64,000 nt of DNA from Perilla frutescens. Its lineage: Eukaryota; Streptophyta; Magnoliopsida; Lamiales; Lamiaceae. The translations under genes and the position numbers were made by a program. Location of the stretch: contig BRKX01000017.1 of the NCBI GenBank assembly GCA_026008535.1, forward strand, positions 10,804,501 through 10,868,500, written 5' to 3'. Shown here piece after piece: positions 12,803 to 25,099 of this stretch (the stretch's first letter is position 1; each line of letters opens with the position of its first letter). Under the pieces are notes generated by a model. The model had not been told where the DNA came from. It did no database searches and worked only from the letters and a program-made list of their open reading frames with translations.

Positions 12803-13314
12803 TGTGGATGTTGGCCCAATGATTCCTAAATGGGCTCATTTAATTCTTTGATAGCCCATATTCACTAATTAACCCAAATCCCTAATTATGCCCTAATCTC
12901 TTTCTTCTTCACCATAAATGGTGAGAGTGCGGCTACTGTATGTTTAAGCTTGACAATTCATCACTTGAGAGAGGGCTCTGCTATTCCCATTCTCGTCTCT
13001 TCGTCGGATTCCTGTGCTTCGGGTCTCCTGATTATCGTTGAGAGTGCAAGCTTCGTGAGAGAGAAAGCATCTATTGTCTTGTCCAATTTCTACCTTTCAT
13101 CTCTTAGCCGTGCCCAGTTCTTGAGCTGTTCATAGTTGGGCTTGATTGATCGTTGTTGTTGCCGGAAGAGGACGCCGCCACCCATTTGGATCCTGAGCCA
13201 TTTTCTTTTACTCAATTCTCCTAATTTCTTATATTCTATACATATAGATATATATATATATATCCGTTCTTATTATTCTTCAGTCACACACATATATATA
13301 TATATATAGATATG
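12803..13314 (+). repeat. LTR2 of element A, truncated after about 512 bp
   Basis: It matches the first 512 bp of LTR1 and LTR3 and stops within the second (AT)n tract (AGATAT), where it is joined to copied flank sequence. It is at the expected 3' LTR position, right after the polypurine tract. Confidence 0.95.
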
Positions 13315-13552
13315 AATAAATTCATACCGCAAGATCTGCCCATTGGAAAAATATGAAACTTTAAATAAAAATACTAAATTTTGACACGGAACAACTTTTG
13401 AGACTAAAAATACGATAGGGCTATCCATGAAGGATAGATCTGAAAAAGATTACAATTTAACATTCGGATACCCAAAATATACCCAAAATTAAAAAGTGAC
13501 AACATGGAAAATGTATATAAATATACATAGAATATAAAACCCTAAATACACC
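13315..13552 (+). repeat. Copy of the 238-bp left flank of element A
   Basis: It matches 6044-6281 base for base in length (238 bp each, no indels seen) with very few substitutions, such as AACATGGAAAATG here against AACATGAAAAATG at left. It ends with the ACACC target site and leads into LTR3 exactly as the left flank leads into LTR1. Confidence 0.95.
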
Positions 13553-14697
13553 TGTGGATGTTGGCCCAATGATTCCTAAATGGGCTCATTTAATTCTTTG
13601 ATAGCCCATATTCACTAATTAACCCAAATCCCTAATTATGCCCTAATCTCTTTCTTCTTCACCATAAATGGTGAGAGTGCGGCTACTGTATGTTTAAGCT
13701 TGACAATTCATCACTTGAGAGAGGGTTCTGCTATTCCCATTCTCGTCTCTTCGTCGGATTCCTGTGCTTCGGGTCTCCTGATTGTCATTGAGAGTGCAAG
13801 CTTCGTGAGAGAGAAAACATCTATTGTCTTGTCCAATTTCTGCCTTTCATCTCTTAGCCGTGCCCAGTTCTTGAGCTGTTCATAGTTGGGCTTGATTGAT
13901 CGTTGTTGTTGCCGGAAGAGGACGCCGCCACCCATTTGGATCCTGAGCCATTTTCTTTTACTCAATTCTCCTAATTTCTTATATTCTATACATATAGATA
14001 TATATATATATATATCTGTTCTTATTATTCTTCAGTCACACACATATATATATATAGATATATTTTACTTGATTGTTTTGCAGAGCCATCTCTCTTGCTA
14101 GAGAAGACAACCTGCAGTCACAGTAAGTCCCTGCTCTTCAATCGACGTCGCTGTTCTGTAGCAGAGGAAAGTCTCTGCTGCGCACTGCTGCTGCTCTGCT
14201 CGCCGGAGAAGACGACCTAGCGAAGACGCTGCTGATCGCTGGAGCCTCGAGTTGACTGTAACCAAGCCGACGCTGTTGCTGCTATCATCTGCCGGAGTCC
14301 TACAAGCTTTGTGATTGGGATTAAGTGTTGCTGCAGAGATATAATAGCTGCAGAGATATAAGAGCCACGAATTCTTTCATCGAATCTTCATTCTCAACTC
14401 TCTAGCTTTTAATATTTAATCACGCGTTATATAGCTACATATATACATCTGATTATATCTCTGTTTTCATTTGTAATTAATTGCTATCTCTTTAATCTTG
14501 TTGCTGTGTTGCAGAAAAAGAAAAGGAAGAGCTAAGTTGCTGTTGTGTTATTCTTGTTGCTGAAGCAAGATTAATTGAAGGAGAAAAGTCTCAAAGTTGC
14601 TGCCACTATATTTGTTGAAGCCAAGGCGTACGTGTGGCTGACTCAGTCGAGTCGGGAATCAAGTTGGTGAACCCCGGCAGGGCACGGATACCCAACA
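13553..14697 (+). repeat. LTR3 of element A, full length
   Basis: 1145 bp, TGTGGATGTTGG to GATACCCAACA, flanked by ACACC on both sides (13548-13552 and 14698-14702). On its own it would be read as a perfect solo LTR at the same target site. Confidence 0.95.
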
Positions 14698-16300
14698 ACA
14701 CCTTTTGAACCGGCGACCCGAAAGAGTCACCGATTTGAGGGGTGGTGGCGACTTTTGGCGGCGGTCACGACAGTTTTCCAAAGTGATCATCCGTCGTGTC
14801 ATCATTTCAATCACGTATTTGTGATCTACGCCTTGACACCTTCAAAATGACTATTTCAGAATTGAAATAGAAAATTAGAGTCGTACCTTCTTTGGAAGCT
14901 GCTCGTCGTTTCGATTTTGAGAATGAATGAAAAATGAAACCTTATGGTTCTATTTATAGGGGACAAATAAATAGGATAATAACGAATAAAAGAAAGAGGA
15001 TAATGATGGAAAATTAATAGGATAGTTACGAATATGATAATCTTTCGAAAAAGAAATTGGATAATGACGGATTTACCTTTTCTATTCAAATCTATTACCT
15101 TTAAGCTTAAAATTGAGCCAAGTGTTCATTTGAACTCGAAATTGAAAAATTCAAAGTTTGGCACGATCCTTGAAACTTTTTCTATCAACCCAAGAAAAAT
15201 ATCAAAACATATTTTTAAAGCAATTTTTGACCAAAATAAATTTAACAGATTTTCCTGACTGCGATTTTCCTCTATTTGAGTCCTTTAAGGACCCAACTTC
15301 TTTCCTAGATTACCCTTAGGTAACATATGTCGAATATTAAATTGGTCCACTAATTTATTTAATATCCAATGTCCAATACCTAGGATATAATTAAATAAAT
15401 TAAGTGTTTTTTTATTCCACTAAAGAAATAACACTGACCTGCCAATTTAATACATTTTACTCAATGCATTCTTCTTTAGTCCAGCCATTCCCCATGTTTA
15501 AGATATAATGCACATTAATTAATTATATAAGCTCCTACAGCTATAATTAATTAATTATTCCATTCCTAGATCAGTACCACATAAGCTTTACCATGTACGG
15601 AATAAATTCCACCTGCAGAATTTCACATGCATTTGTGTTTACTCAAGGGGATATCATCAACCTAGTGCACCAGGACATGGTGACCAAACACAGTGCACGA
15701 CCCATCATGTGTGAATATGTTACTACTCAAAATATCGAGATTATTGACTCTATCAAAAATCTCACCCATTGATAAATCAAAGCAATAATCATAACACGCA
15801 TATGTCCGTCACTGTGCAAGGCTTAAGAACCCGAACTCTGTGGATCTTTATTCTCTCCCTTTAGGGTCAGACCTGAGAATAGTATCCTGTCGCGATCTTC
15901 TTCAATACACAAGTCAGTGTATCAGAATAATCAGTTAGTCGAGATAAACTAACTATCAGATTATTCTACAGCCTGCAATGGTTGGTTCAGGACCATCTAG
16001 ACTGCGAGCCTTTTCATACTTTGCAAGGAACCTGATGATATGATCTTCACCGTATGTTTACCCACACCATATCATCTACAATGCAAGTATAAGGAAACAT
16101 GCATATATAAACGAATAGCAAAGTAATTAGATGCACAAACAGTGACTGAAATAATAATCAATCTATATCGTCAAAACCATTGTTAACAGTATACAAAGAT
16201 AAGCTTTCAGTATACAATCTTAACAATCTTCCACTTATACTTAAATCATATCTTTTAAGTATAGAACAAAACATGCAAAACTCTCAAACTATTACAAATC

Positions 16301-18469
16301 TCAAAACACAATCCCGGGTCTGCATCTCACTCCCATTTTCTCCACGTGACCATCAAAAGTCTTAGCCGGCAAGCTCGTCGTGAATGGATCAGTCAGGTTG
16401 TCCTCCGCTGCAATCTTGACAACTGAAACATCTCCTATCTTAACGATTTCTCATATAAGATGGTACTTTCTCTCTATGTGTTTACTTGCCTTATGGGCTC
16501 TGGGTTCCTTCGAATTTGCCACTGCACCCGAGTTATCACAGTATATCGTGATACTCTTAGGCAAATCAGGAACCACGCTCAAGTCCAATAAGAAGCTTCA
16601 GAGCCAGGCGGCTTCTTTTGCAGCCTCAGAGGCAGCTACATATTCAGCTTCCATGGTGGAGTCAGCAATGCATTTCTGTTTGATGCTCCTCCATGCAATG
16701 GCTCCGCCTTCCAAGGTAAACATATAGCCCGAGGCAGATTTACTCTGATCTTTATCGGCTTGGAAATCTGAGTCCGTGTAACCCAAAGGAACAAGGTTAT
16801 CACTGCAGTATACCAGCATATAATCTCTAGTCCTTTTCAGGTACTTGAGAATATTCTTTACTGCAGTCCAATGTACTTTTCTAGGGTTAGACTGATATCT
16901 ACTTACCATGCCAACCGCATAGCATATATCAGGCCCATTGCATAGCATAGCATACATGAGGCTTCCCACAGCCGAAGCATATGGAACCCCTTTCATCTCA
17001 TCTATCTTAGCCTGTGTCTTGGGACATATATCATTTGATAGATGTATTCCATGCCTGAAAGGTATAAAACATTTCTTGGAATCTTACATGCTAAACCAAG
17101 CTAGCACTGTATCGATATAGGTCACCTGGGATAGACACAACATCCTTTTCTGGCAATCTTGAATGATCTTAATGCCAAGGACATGTTTATCTTCTCCCAA
17201 ATTCTTCATATCTAATTGCTTGGATAACCATACCCTTATGTTCGAATACCTTCTTATTGTTTCCAATAAGCAAAATATCATCAACATATAGTACTAGGAA
17301 TGCCACCACATTTCCGTCACTCTTCTTGTACACATAGCTCTCATCCGAGCTTTGGATGAATCCATATGACCGGATAACCTTATCGAACCGGATGTTCCAA
17401 GACTGCGATGCTTGCTTAAGTCCGTAAATGGATCTTTTAAGCTTGCAGTCTAGATGCTCTTGGCCCTTAGCAATGAATCCCTCTGGTTACTTCATATGGA
17501 TGTTTTCTTCAAGACATCCATTTAGGAAAGCTGTCTTGACATCCATTTGCCATATCTCATAATCCAGATGAGCGGCAATAGATAGGAGAATCCGGATTGA
17601 CTTAAGCATGGAAACCGGTGTGAAGGTTTCCTCATAATCGATCTCTTCTTTCTGAGTATACCCTTTCACCACCAATCTAGCTTTGAAGGTTTTAACCTTC
17701 CCGTCAGATCCTCTCTTACGTTTGTAGACCCACCTGCATCCAATGGGTTTTACCCCATTAGGTGGTTCTACAAGCTCCCAGACTTGATTGTGATCCATAG
17801 ATCCAATCTCAGATTGCATTGCAATTTTTCAAGACTCTGCATCTTTATCTTGTACCGCTTCATCATACGTCTTGGGATCTAATTCATTCAGTCATTTAGG
17901 GAAATCCGAAGATTCTCCCAAATCGATGAATCTATCAGGTTGTCGAATAGCCCTCCCACTACGATAAGGTATTTCCCGTACTTTCATGACACGTTGTGCA
18001 ATTATTGGTGGTTTCTCTGCTTGTACAGGTGGTGTAGGATCTGCGTTCCCATCTCGAAGTTCCTCAAGAACAATCTCGCTTCGAGCTTTGTGATTTATTA
18101 CACAGTCTTTCTCTAAAAACCGGGCATTAGTGCTGACAATGACCTTCTGATCCTTAGGACTAAAAAATAAACCACTTCTTGTTCCTTTCGGATACCCAAC
18201 AAACAGCCTGACCTCAGAATGTGGCGCCAACTTGTCAGCTTCCTTGTCTAGCACGTATGCTGGACTGCCTCATACCCGAACGTGACTTAGACTGGGTTTC
18301 TAACCAGTCCATAGTTCTATGGGCGTGCGTGAAACTGACTTTGAAGGGACCATGTTCAAAATATAAGCTGCATTTTCTAGGGCATATCCCCAAAAGGAAA
18401 CAAACAATTCTGAATAGCTTATCATCGATCTAACCATCTCTAATAAGGTTCTATTCCTCCTTTCCGCTA
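16301..18469 (-). pseudogene. Element C pol, 3' half: integrase C-terminus, RT and RNase H
   Basis: Read right to left from the MULE-like insertion: the AERRNRT end of the integrase core, the integrase C-terminal region (RLFVGYPKGTRSG near 18210-18170), RT from WELVEPPNGVKPIGCRWVYK (about 17790) through a YVDDILLIG motif (near 17290), and RNase H with GYTDSDFQ and STMEAEYVAASEA (16780-16610). The frame ends at TGA 16301-16303. Several frameshifts and stops break it, including one just after the RT YVDDI motif. The RNase H tail matches G closely (GHVEKxxVRCRPG). The upstream half is at 26586-28370. Confidence 0.92.
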
Positions 18470-18550
18470 GAGAAAATTGCTCTTTTGGTCTCACAAGACA
18501 TCATATCATTTGGAAATAGTCCCAATACTCTCACTTTTGACCCCAAATCA
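18470..18550 (+). repeat. Left terminal inverted repeat of the MULE-like element
   Basis: Includes ACATCATATCATTTGGAAAT and CTCTCACTTTTGACCCC, which reappear inverted at the right end with scattered mismatches. Similarity fades after about 80 bp. Confidence 0.85.
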
Positions 18551-19532
18551 AAAAAATTACGGAGAAGTGACCCCATAGGAATATATTTTACAATTTTAGT
18601 CCCAATATTTTAACAGCCCGTCAAATATTAACGGGAGTCTTGCACGTGATTAGCACATGACTGCCCAATTCTAAAATTAAACATTCATTTTGTAAAAATC
18701 CCTAATTCCATAAGAAGAACCCTACATCGTGCGCTACTTCAAAAAGAAAAAAGAGCATACATTCATCCACGAAAAAGGAAGAACAACCACAAAAAATCTT
18801 GAACTCTCCAACAAAAATTGCGTGATGATACGAAGAAAATTTCAACCTTAAGTTTTTAGAATTTCAACCTTTAATTAATTTTTATGAAAATTTCATCTTG
18901 TTTTTCGATGTAATCTTGCTTTTCTTTGAGGGGCAAGTATTAAGCTTCTTAATCAGCTTCTTGAACTCATTGTTTCATAATTCTCCACCTTTCATTTCTT
19001 TGCTAAAACTCTAATCTGTTTGTGTCAAATCTTTTTTGATTAATTTTACATAATATAGTTGCTGTTAAATTTTTAAATATTATATTATATAATTATGAGT
19101 CTGTTGTGTTTGTTGTCAACATGAAATTGTGGAAATAACATAACCAGAAGCGAAGAAAACAACACAGCCTGAAGTTGATGTAATAACACAAACAGACTAT
19201 CCTACTTTGACACAAGAAGATCAAGATGTTGAGATGATGGACTGTAGCAAGCAATTTGTAAGTTATATGAAAATCTTATTTTTCTTAGTTGCAGCCTTTT
19301 TATTTTTGCTATAAATCTTATTTTTCTAAGTTGCTTAGCTACTTTTCTTGCAGTTTGGATTTTTCTTAATTTTTTCTTTGCAAGAATTTTGGTTTTCTCA
19401 GAATTATTTGGTGTTGATTATATGCAAATTAATATCTTAAATTTGTTGCTTCCAGAATTGAGTTTGAATCCATCTGTGTAGTGCTGTCGTTTCAATGATA
19501 GAAGTTGATAAACCTTAGTTCTCACAAACTTG
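18551..19532. other. Left interior of the MULE-like element
   Basis: No full gene. It has one exon-like segment at 19148-19257 (listed separately); the rest is AT-rich and intron-like. No transposase motif is seen. Confidence 0.6.
19148..19257 (+). pseudogene. Exon-like fragment in the MULE-like element
   Basis: An AG at 19146-19147 precedes it and a GTAAGT donor follows at 19258. It reads as a 36-residue acidic stretch including TQEDQDVEMMDCSKQF, with a stop just upstream of the putative acceptor. I do not recognise the protein. With the exons at 25499-25966 it may belong to one captured gene, or to the tail of the element's own former transposase gene. Confidence 0.45.
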
Positions 19533-20020
19533 TGTCAGGATCTAGCTATATTATGTGTGGATCTAAATAAAAGTTTCAATCTTTTTTGGATTTTTTGTAT
19601 GTTTGTTATATATAGTATAGTAAGAAATGGGGGAATAACAGAAGAAATATAGAGGGAGATAATTGTTGTAATTTTCTGCTTACCCTTTCATTCATTTTCC
19701 CAACCCTAAATAAACAAGCTCGGGACCACACATATTCTAGAAGGTACCATAGTTAAAACATTACATAATAAAATAGCATAAGGTAATATAATATCTATTG
19801 GGTCCATGCCAAAAGCCCAATTATCTTTAATTGAAGTTTAGCCACTATTGCAGCCCAACCCAATTGAATTCAGATTTGCCTCATGTCCCAAAACTGACCC
19901 ATATGCATCTTCTTGTCTAAGAATAAAGTCAACTGGTTCATTCATCTTCAATTACCACGATCCCCAATCTTCATCTTCTCCTTCATACCAATTCCTTCAA
20001 ACACAGCCTTGCTCACGACA
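19533..20020 (-). repeat. 3' LTR of the Reina-like element
   Basis: 488 bp; on the + strand TGTCAGGATCTAGC to GCTCACGACA. The gag-pol stop (TGA at 19997-19999) lies 24 bases inside it. The polypurine tract is next to it at 20023-20036 (GGAGGGGGACGG on the - strand). Confidence 0.93.
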
Positions 20021-23000
20021 ATACCGTCCCCCTCCGAAGGTCCTTGTCCCCAAGGATCGAATTGGGGCCTTTTTTTTTGAAAAGCTTGCATCTTCCCAAG
20101 AAGTAAAAATTGGGTCTTTGTCTGACCAACGAATCTGGAATTGACGGACATCCCCTAAACCACGATGAACGATGCGCTCTCCCACGATAGAGTGAGGGAT
20201 GACCAAAGAGTTACCATCTTTATCAAAGATAGGGAGCTTGGCAGCGGGTTCTAAGGAAGGGCTGATTGTTTTCTTCAACAGCGATATTTCGAACACTGGA
20301 TGGATTCGAGAGCCCTCTGGTAATTTCAATCGGTAAGCCACTGCTCCTATCTTCTCTGTAATTTCATATGGTCCATAGTATTTAGGGGTGAGTTTCAGAT
20401 TCCTTCGTAGGTAGATAGAATTTTGATGATAAGGTTGAAGTCGTAGATACACCATCTTTCCTACTTCAAAACTTCGATCTACCCTTTTTCTATCTACAAA
20501 AATCTTCATCCTATTCTGAGCTTCCATGAGATTTTCCCGGATTGCTTAAGTAATTTTTTGTCGTTGGTGCAAGAAATCCTTGACCTCTACATTTGGAGTT
20601 GTAAGGTATGTGTCGAGAGAGAACTGAGGTGGTGGATAGCCATACAGGGCCTGGAAAGGTGTGACCTTGAGACTGGTATTATAATTAGTGTTATACCAGT
20701 GCTCAGCTAGAGATAACCACTTAAGCCATTGCCTGGGATTCTGGTATGCCATATAGTGTAGATAATTCTCTAGACATTAGTTTAGACGTTCGGTTTGGCC
20801 ATCGGACTGGGGGTGATAGGACGAAGTCATGTCGAGATTAGTGCCCAATAACTTGAACAACTCTTTCCAAAAGGAGCTGGTGAAAACTTTGTCGCAATCA
20901 GTAATAATGCTGAGAGGTTGCCCGTGAAGTTTATAGATATGATCCAAAAACACCTGTGCAACTGTTGTAGCAGTGAATGGATGTGATAATGGGAGAAAGT
21001 GCCCATACTTAGTGAATCGGTCTATAATCACTAAGATGACATCTTTGCCCATAGACTTTGGTAATCCTTCAATAAAATCCATCGAAATGTGTGTCGAGGC
21101 ACCCTCAAGAATAGAGAGAGGTTTCAGCAATGCTGGGTATCCTCCCCCATCAGATTTATTCCTACTACACAAATCGCAAGACTTCACCCAAGTAATAATG
21201 TCACTCTTTAATTTAGGCCAGTAAAATAACCTCTTGACTCTCTCATAAGTGCCTAGGACTCCTGAATGCCCTCCATAAGTTGAGTTATGTAGTGTGGTTA
21301 GGATCAATTACCTTAGTGCTGGATCATTGCCAATAACAACTCTGCCCTTATACCTGAGGAAGTCCCCGATCAGTTTAAACTGCGGATATGATGCTGAATC
21401 CAGAACCTTTCCTTCCAATACACTAGTGAAAAACTTGTCCTTTTGATAACTTGCAATCACCTGTTGTGTCCACATAGGAGTAGCTGTGGTGATAGCATCA
21501 CAACTATCTGCTCCAGAATGATTTCTTGAAAGCGCATCTGCCACTTTATTTTCAACCCCTCTTTTGTAATGAATGTCATAGTTCAAACCCAGGAGTTTTG
21601 TGATCCATTTTTGTTGAACTAGGGTCATTATCTTTTGATCTAGCAAGTGCTTCAGGGCTTGCTGATCAGTCTTAATAATGAAGTGATGTCCCTGTAGATA
21701 GTTTCTCCATTTTTGTATTGCCATCAACACTGCTAAAAATTCTCTCTCATAGATGGAAAGAGATCGGTTCTTTAGGCCAAGCACTTTACTCATGTAAGCG
21801 ATTGGTCTACCATCTTGCATCAATACGGCTCTAATTCCTGTTCCACTAGCATCAGTCTCTAGTGTAAATGATTTGGTAAAATCTGGCATAGCAAGAACTG
21901 GAGCTGTAACCATTGCTATTTTCAATTGGTTAAAATCTTGTTCAGCTTCCCTTGTCCAAATAAATGCCCCCTTTTTTAGTAGTGCTGTCAAAGGCCTACT
22001 TATTATCCCATATCCTTGAACAAATTTTCTATAGTAACCTGTGAGGCCTAGGAACCCCGGTAGTTGTTTCAAAGTGGTTGGGATTGGCCATTGAACCATG
22101 CTGGAAATCTTATCAGGATCTATCGAGACATCATCATGTGATATGATGTGTCCTAAGTACTCTATCTGTTCTTGTCGAAAGTGACATTTGCTTCTTTTGG
22201 CATAGAACTGATTATCCTTCAATATTTGTAAAACCTCCCTTAGATGGATCAAATGATCTTCCCAAGTCTTGCTGTAGACCAATATATCATCAAAAAACAC
22301 TAATACTGTCTTCCTTAGATGATTCTTGAAAACTTCATTCATCAGTGATTGAAAGGTTGCCGGCGCATTACACAACCCAAAAGGCATTACCAAAAATTCA
22401 TAGTGCCCATTGTGTGTCCTGAAAGCAGTTAAATATCTATGTTTTTCTGACATAATAATCTAAAAGTAACCCGACCTTAAGTCTATCTTGGAAAAGTACG
22501 TAGCACCATGCAACTCATCTAGTAACTCGTTAATAACAGGTATGGGATAGTCGTGTTTAATAGTAAGACTATTCAAATACCTGTAATCCACGCACATCCT
22601 CCAAGTACCATATTTCTTCTTCACTAAAAGGACCGGTGAAGCGAAAGGGCTCCTACTAGGCTACATCTGTCCTGATCCCAGCAGTTCATTAATAATTTTT
22701 TCAATCTCATTTTTTTGATCATGTGAAACTCTGTAGGGAAATTGGTGTTTAGGTGAACTACCAGATTTGAGGTGAATCTGGTGTTCAATGTTTCTTCCTG
22801 GTGGCAAGTCTTTAGGCTCATCAAACACATCCTGGAACTCTCTTAACAGGTTTTCCAGCCTTGGATTGTCCTGAGAGTGTGAATCTTTGATTTTTACCCA
22901 ATACACTTCTTCCACTTTTATTGGGAACTGGTGCATCATTTTATATAATGAGTTACCAGAGATGAGTTGGCACTGTTCCTCTTCAGTTTTAGCTTGTATC

Positions 23001-24574
23001 GTGACTCTCTTTCCAAAACAGTTGACAGTAAGAGTCATTTTTGCATAGTCCAATTCTATAGGAGTACACGATTTCAGCCAATCTCCTACTAGAATGAGAT
23101 CACATCCCTCAGTGGTAAGTACTCTAGGAGAATAGATGAATCGGTGATACTGCATAGTCCAACTTAGTCCACGCACTCTAGTAGAGCTGATCATTCGATT
23201 TCCATTAGCAACTCTGACTATGATGGGTCTGATAGGTTCAACCTTACATCCTAGAGATTTAGCAGTTGCTTCCCTTATGAAACTCAGGGTGCTGCCTGAA
23301 TTAATTAGGATTTGGATAGTCTTATCACCAAGTTTTCCTTCAACTCTCATGGTGGTAACTCCACCATCTCCTGCAATAGAATTTAAGGTCATTTGCACCT
23401 CCTCCATAGTAGGATCTTGGTCAAAACCATCAATCTGAAATTCTGAATTAGCTTGTAGATAAGAACACTCTTCTTCTTCAGTCACAATAACATAGGAAAT
23501 CCTCTGTTTGCATCTGTGCCCCATAGAGAAAGGCTCATCACAGTTGTAACATAATCATTTCTCCCTTCTAACAGCCATCTCTGCAGAGGTAAGTATTTTA
23601 AATGGGGATTTGTTGGCTGATGGTGGTGTTCTAGCTGGTGTTGCTGTAGGGGAATCAAACTTCTTGGGGTTGTTAGGGTAAGATGAAATACCCTTGCTAG
23701 TGTATTTTATCTTCTTGGTTAGAGCCTCCAAGGTATTGATCTGGTTCCTAGCCAAATCCATAGTCTGACTCAAGGTGGTGGGTTTAAACATGGTAATAAA
23801 AGCTTGCATTTCCTCACTCAGCCCACTTATAAAACTAGCAACAAAGTAGTCTTTAGAATATTCGCCCTTTGTTAGCAACATACACGCCCTCAACTCTTCA
23901 AATTTCTCAGCATAGTCATCATATGAGCCCGTGTGTCTTAGTTTATTGAATTCAACAATGATTTTGGCTTCTTTCAATTCCTCAAAACGAGCCGAGATAA
24001 TTTAAACAAACTGGGACCATGTAAAATCAGAATTACGCAGAGAAAAATTCTGATACCATTGGGAAGCTTTCCCTTCAAAATTCATTGAGGTAAGAGTGAC
24101 CTTTTGATCGTCTGGGATGTTAGGAATGAGTTTAAAATAGCCTTGGCATTTGATAATCCAAGACCGTGGGTTTGTGCCATCAAACCTGGGAAAATCTAGC
24201 TTCGGTACAGGGTTAATCATGTTCATATCTGAGTCAATTTGCATGTGATTTTTGTATGAATTGTATGATTTGGAAGGATTTCACTCACTAGACCACCCTT
24301 GTGGAGGTTCTCCCAAGATAGATCCCTCTTCCGCAACAGTTTTTGCCTTTGGTTTATCCAATAATTATAGTTGGATAGACCCTAGAAGCCCAGACAAGTG
24401 GTCAAACTTTCCCTTGAAAGCTTCTAGTTGAGCATGCAGGTCTTCTGAAATACCTTGTATCTTTTCTTCCAGTTTCAGCTCAGACGCTTCTCTTTTTGAT
24501 GCCTCAGTGAGTAAAATCTGATCAAACTTCTTTTGTGCTTCTTGCAGGTCTCGTAATCTGGTGCCGTCTGCCAT
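19997..24574 (-). pseudogene. Reina-like gag-pol polyprotein, single frame with nine premature stops
   Basis: A polyprotein of about 1525 residues: gag (PVPKLDFPRFDGTNPRSW, near 24200), a CCHC knuckle CYNCDEPFSMGHRC (near 23545-23505), protease region (LINSGSTLSF; the usual DSG is NSG here), RT with the MPFGLCNAPATFQ and FFDDILVYS motifs, RNase H (LETDASGTGI), integrase (CDLCSRNK zinc site, MDFIEGLP, ITDCDKVF, GQTERLN) and a C-terminal chromodomain (ERIVHRGLGDVRQFQIRW). Start: ATG at 24574, MADGTRLRDLQ. Stops are at 24365, 24281, 24002, 23555, 22661, 22460, 21308, 20777 and 20546 (lowest base of each). All parts share one frame, with no frameshift. Confidence 0.92.
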
Positions 24575-24589
24575 CTTCCAAGGATCGAA

Positions 24590-24603
24590 GACTGATGATA
24601 CCA
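24590..24603 (-). other. Primer-binding site of the Reina-like element
   Basis: TGGTATCATCAGTC on the - strand, two bases after the 5' LTR. The first eight bases match the initiator Met-tRNA complement. Confidence 0.85.
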
Positions 24604-24605
24604 AT

Positions 24606-25094
24606 TGTCAGGATCTAGCTATATTATGTGTGGATCTAAATAAAAGTTTCAATCTTTTTTGGATTTTTTGTATGTTTGTTATATATAGTATAGTAAGAAA
24701 TGGGGGAATAACAGAAGAAATATAGAGGGAGATAGTTGTTGTAATTTTCTGCTTACCCTTTCATTCATTTTCCCAACCCTAAATAAACAAGCTCGTGACC
24801 ACAAATATTCTAGAAGGTACCATAGTTAAAACATTACATAATAAAATAGCATAAGGTAATATAATATCTATTGGGTCCATACCAGAAGCCCAATTATCTT
24901 TAATTGAAGTTTAGCCACTATTGCAGCCCAACCTAATCGAATTCAGATTTGCCTCATGTCCCGAAATCGACCCATCTGCATCTTCTTGTCTAAGAATAAA
25001 GTCAACTGGTTCATTCATCTTCAATTCCTCACGATCCCCAATCTTCATCTTCTCCTTCATACCAATTCCTTCAAACACAACCTTGCTCACGACA
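24606..25094 (-). repeat. 5' LTR of the Reina-like element
   Basis: 489 bp, matching 19533-20020 with few substitutions. It borders the primer site on one side and the ACTTG target site on the other. Confidence 0.93.
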
Positions 25095-25099
25095 ACTTG

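Larger units (their letters stand above)
6282..14697 (+). mobile_element. Element A: Ty1/copia with three LTR copies
   Basis: In order: LTR1 (6282-7426), internal region (7427-12802), truncated LTR2 (12803-13314), a 238-bp copy of the left flanking DNA (13315-13552), and full LTR3 (13553-14697). The 5-bp target duplication ACACC is present three times, at 6277-6281, 13548-13552 and 14698-14702. LTR1 and LTR3 are both 1145 bp and nearly identical, so the insertion is recent relative to its neighbours. It lies in solo LTR T. Gag-pol is damaged by three in-frame stops and one frameshift. Confidence 0.95.
4557..15325 (-). repeat. T: putative solo LTR of a Ty3/gypsy element, split by copia A
   Basis: Parts are 4557-6281 and 14698-15325, about 2.35 kb in all. 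It lies inside the LTR of C, whose matching sequence stops at 4556 and resumes at about 15332. The ends are TGTAACG and GGTAACA, giving TGTTACC...CGTTACA on the - strand, a short imperfect inverted pair. A TATA box (CCTATAAATAGA) lies on the - strand near 14950-14965. No gag-pol motif is seen, so I read it as a solo LTR of the long type seen in Tekay/Del-like elements. No target duplication is recognisable, so the call is tentative. Confidence 0.55.
4017..16225 (-). repeat. 3' LTR of element C, split by T
   Basis: Parts 4017-4556 and 15326-16225 together give 1440 bp, against 1441 bp for the right LTR, and they match it along their whole length. The + strand left end is TGTTAAGATTTTTTCG and the right end is CAATCTTAACA. 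The split falls after GGCTACAGTAG; about 10 bp of the matching right LTR (around GGATCTAGA) is lost or altered on the far side. The polypurine tract of C follows at 16226-16240 (ATCTTCCACTTATAC on the + strand). Confidence 0.88.
19533..25094 (-). mobile_element. Reina-like chromodomain Ty3/gypsy element on the - strand
   Basis: 5562 bp, with LTRs at 19533-20020 and 24606-25094 and a perfect 5-bp target duplication ACTTG (19528-19532 and 25095-25099). The compact size, short LTRs, single gag-pol frame and chromodomain match the Reina group of plant chromoviruses. It lies between two interior parts of the MULE-like element and is therefore younger than it. The two LTRs are nearly identical. Confidence 0.93.
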
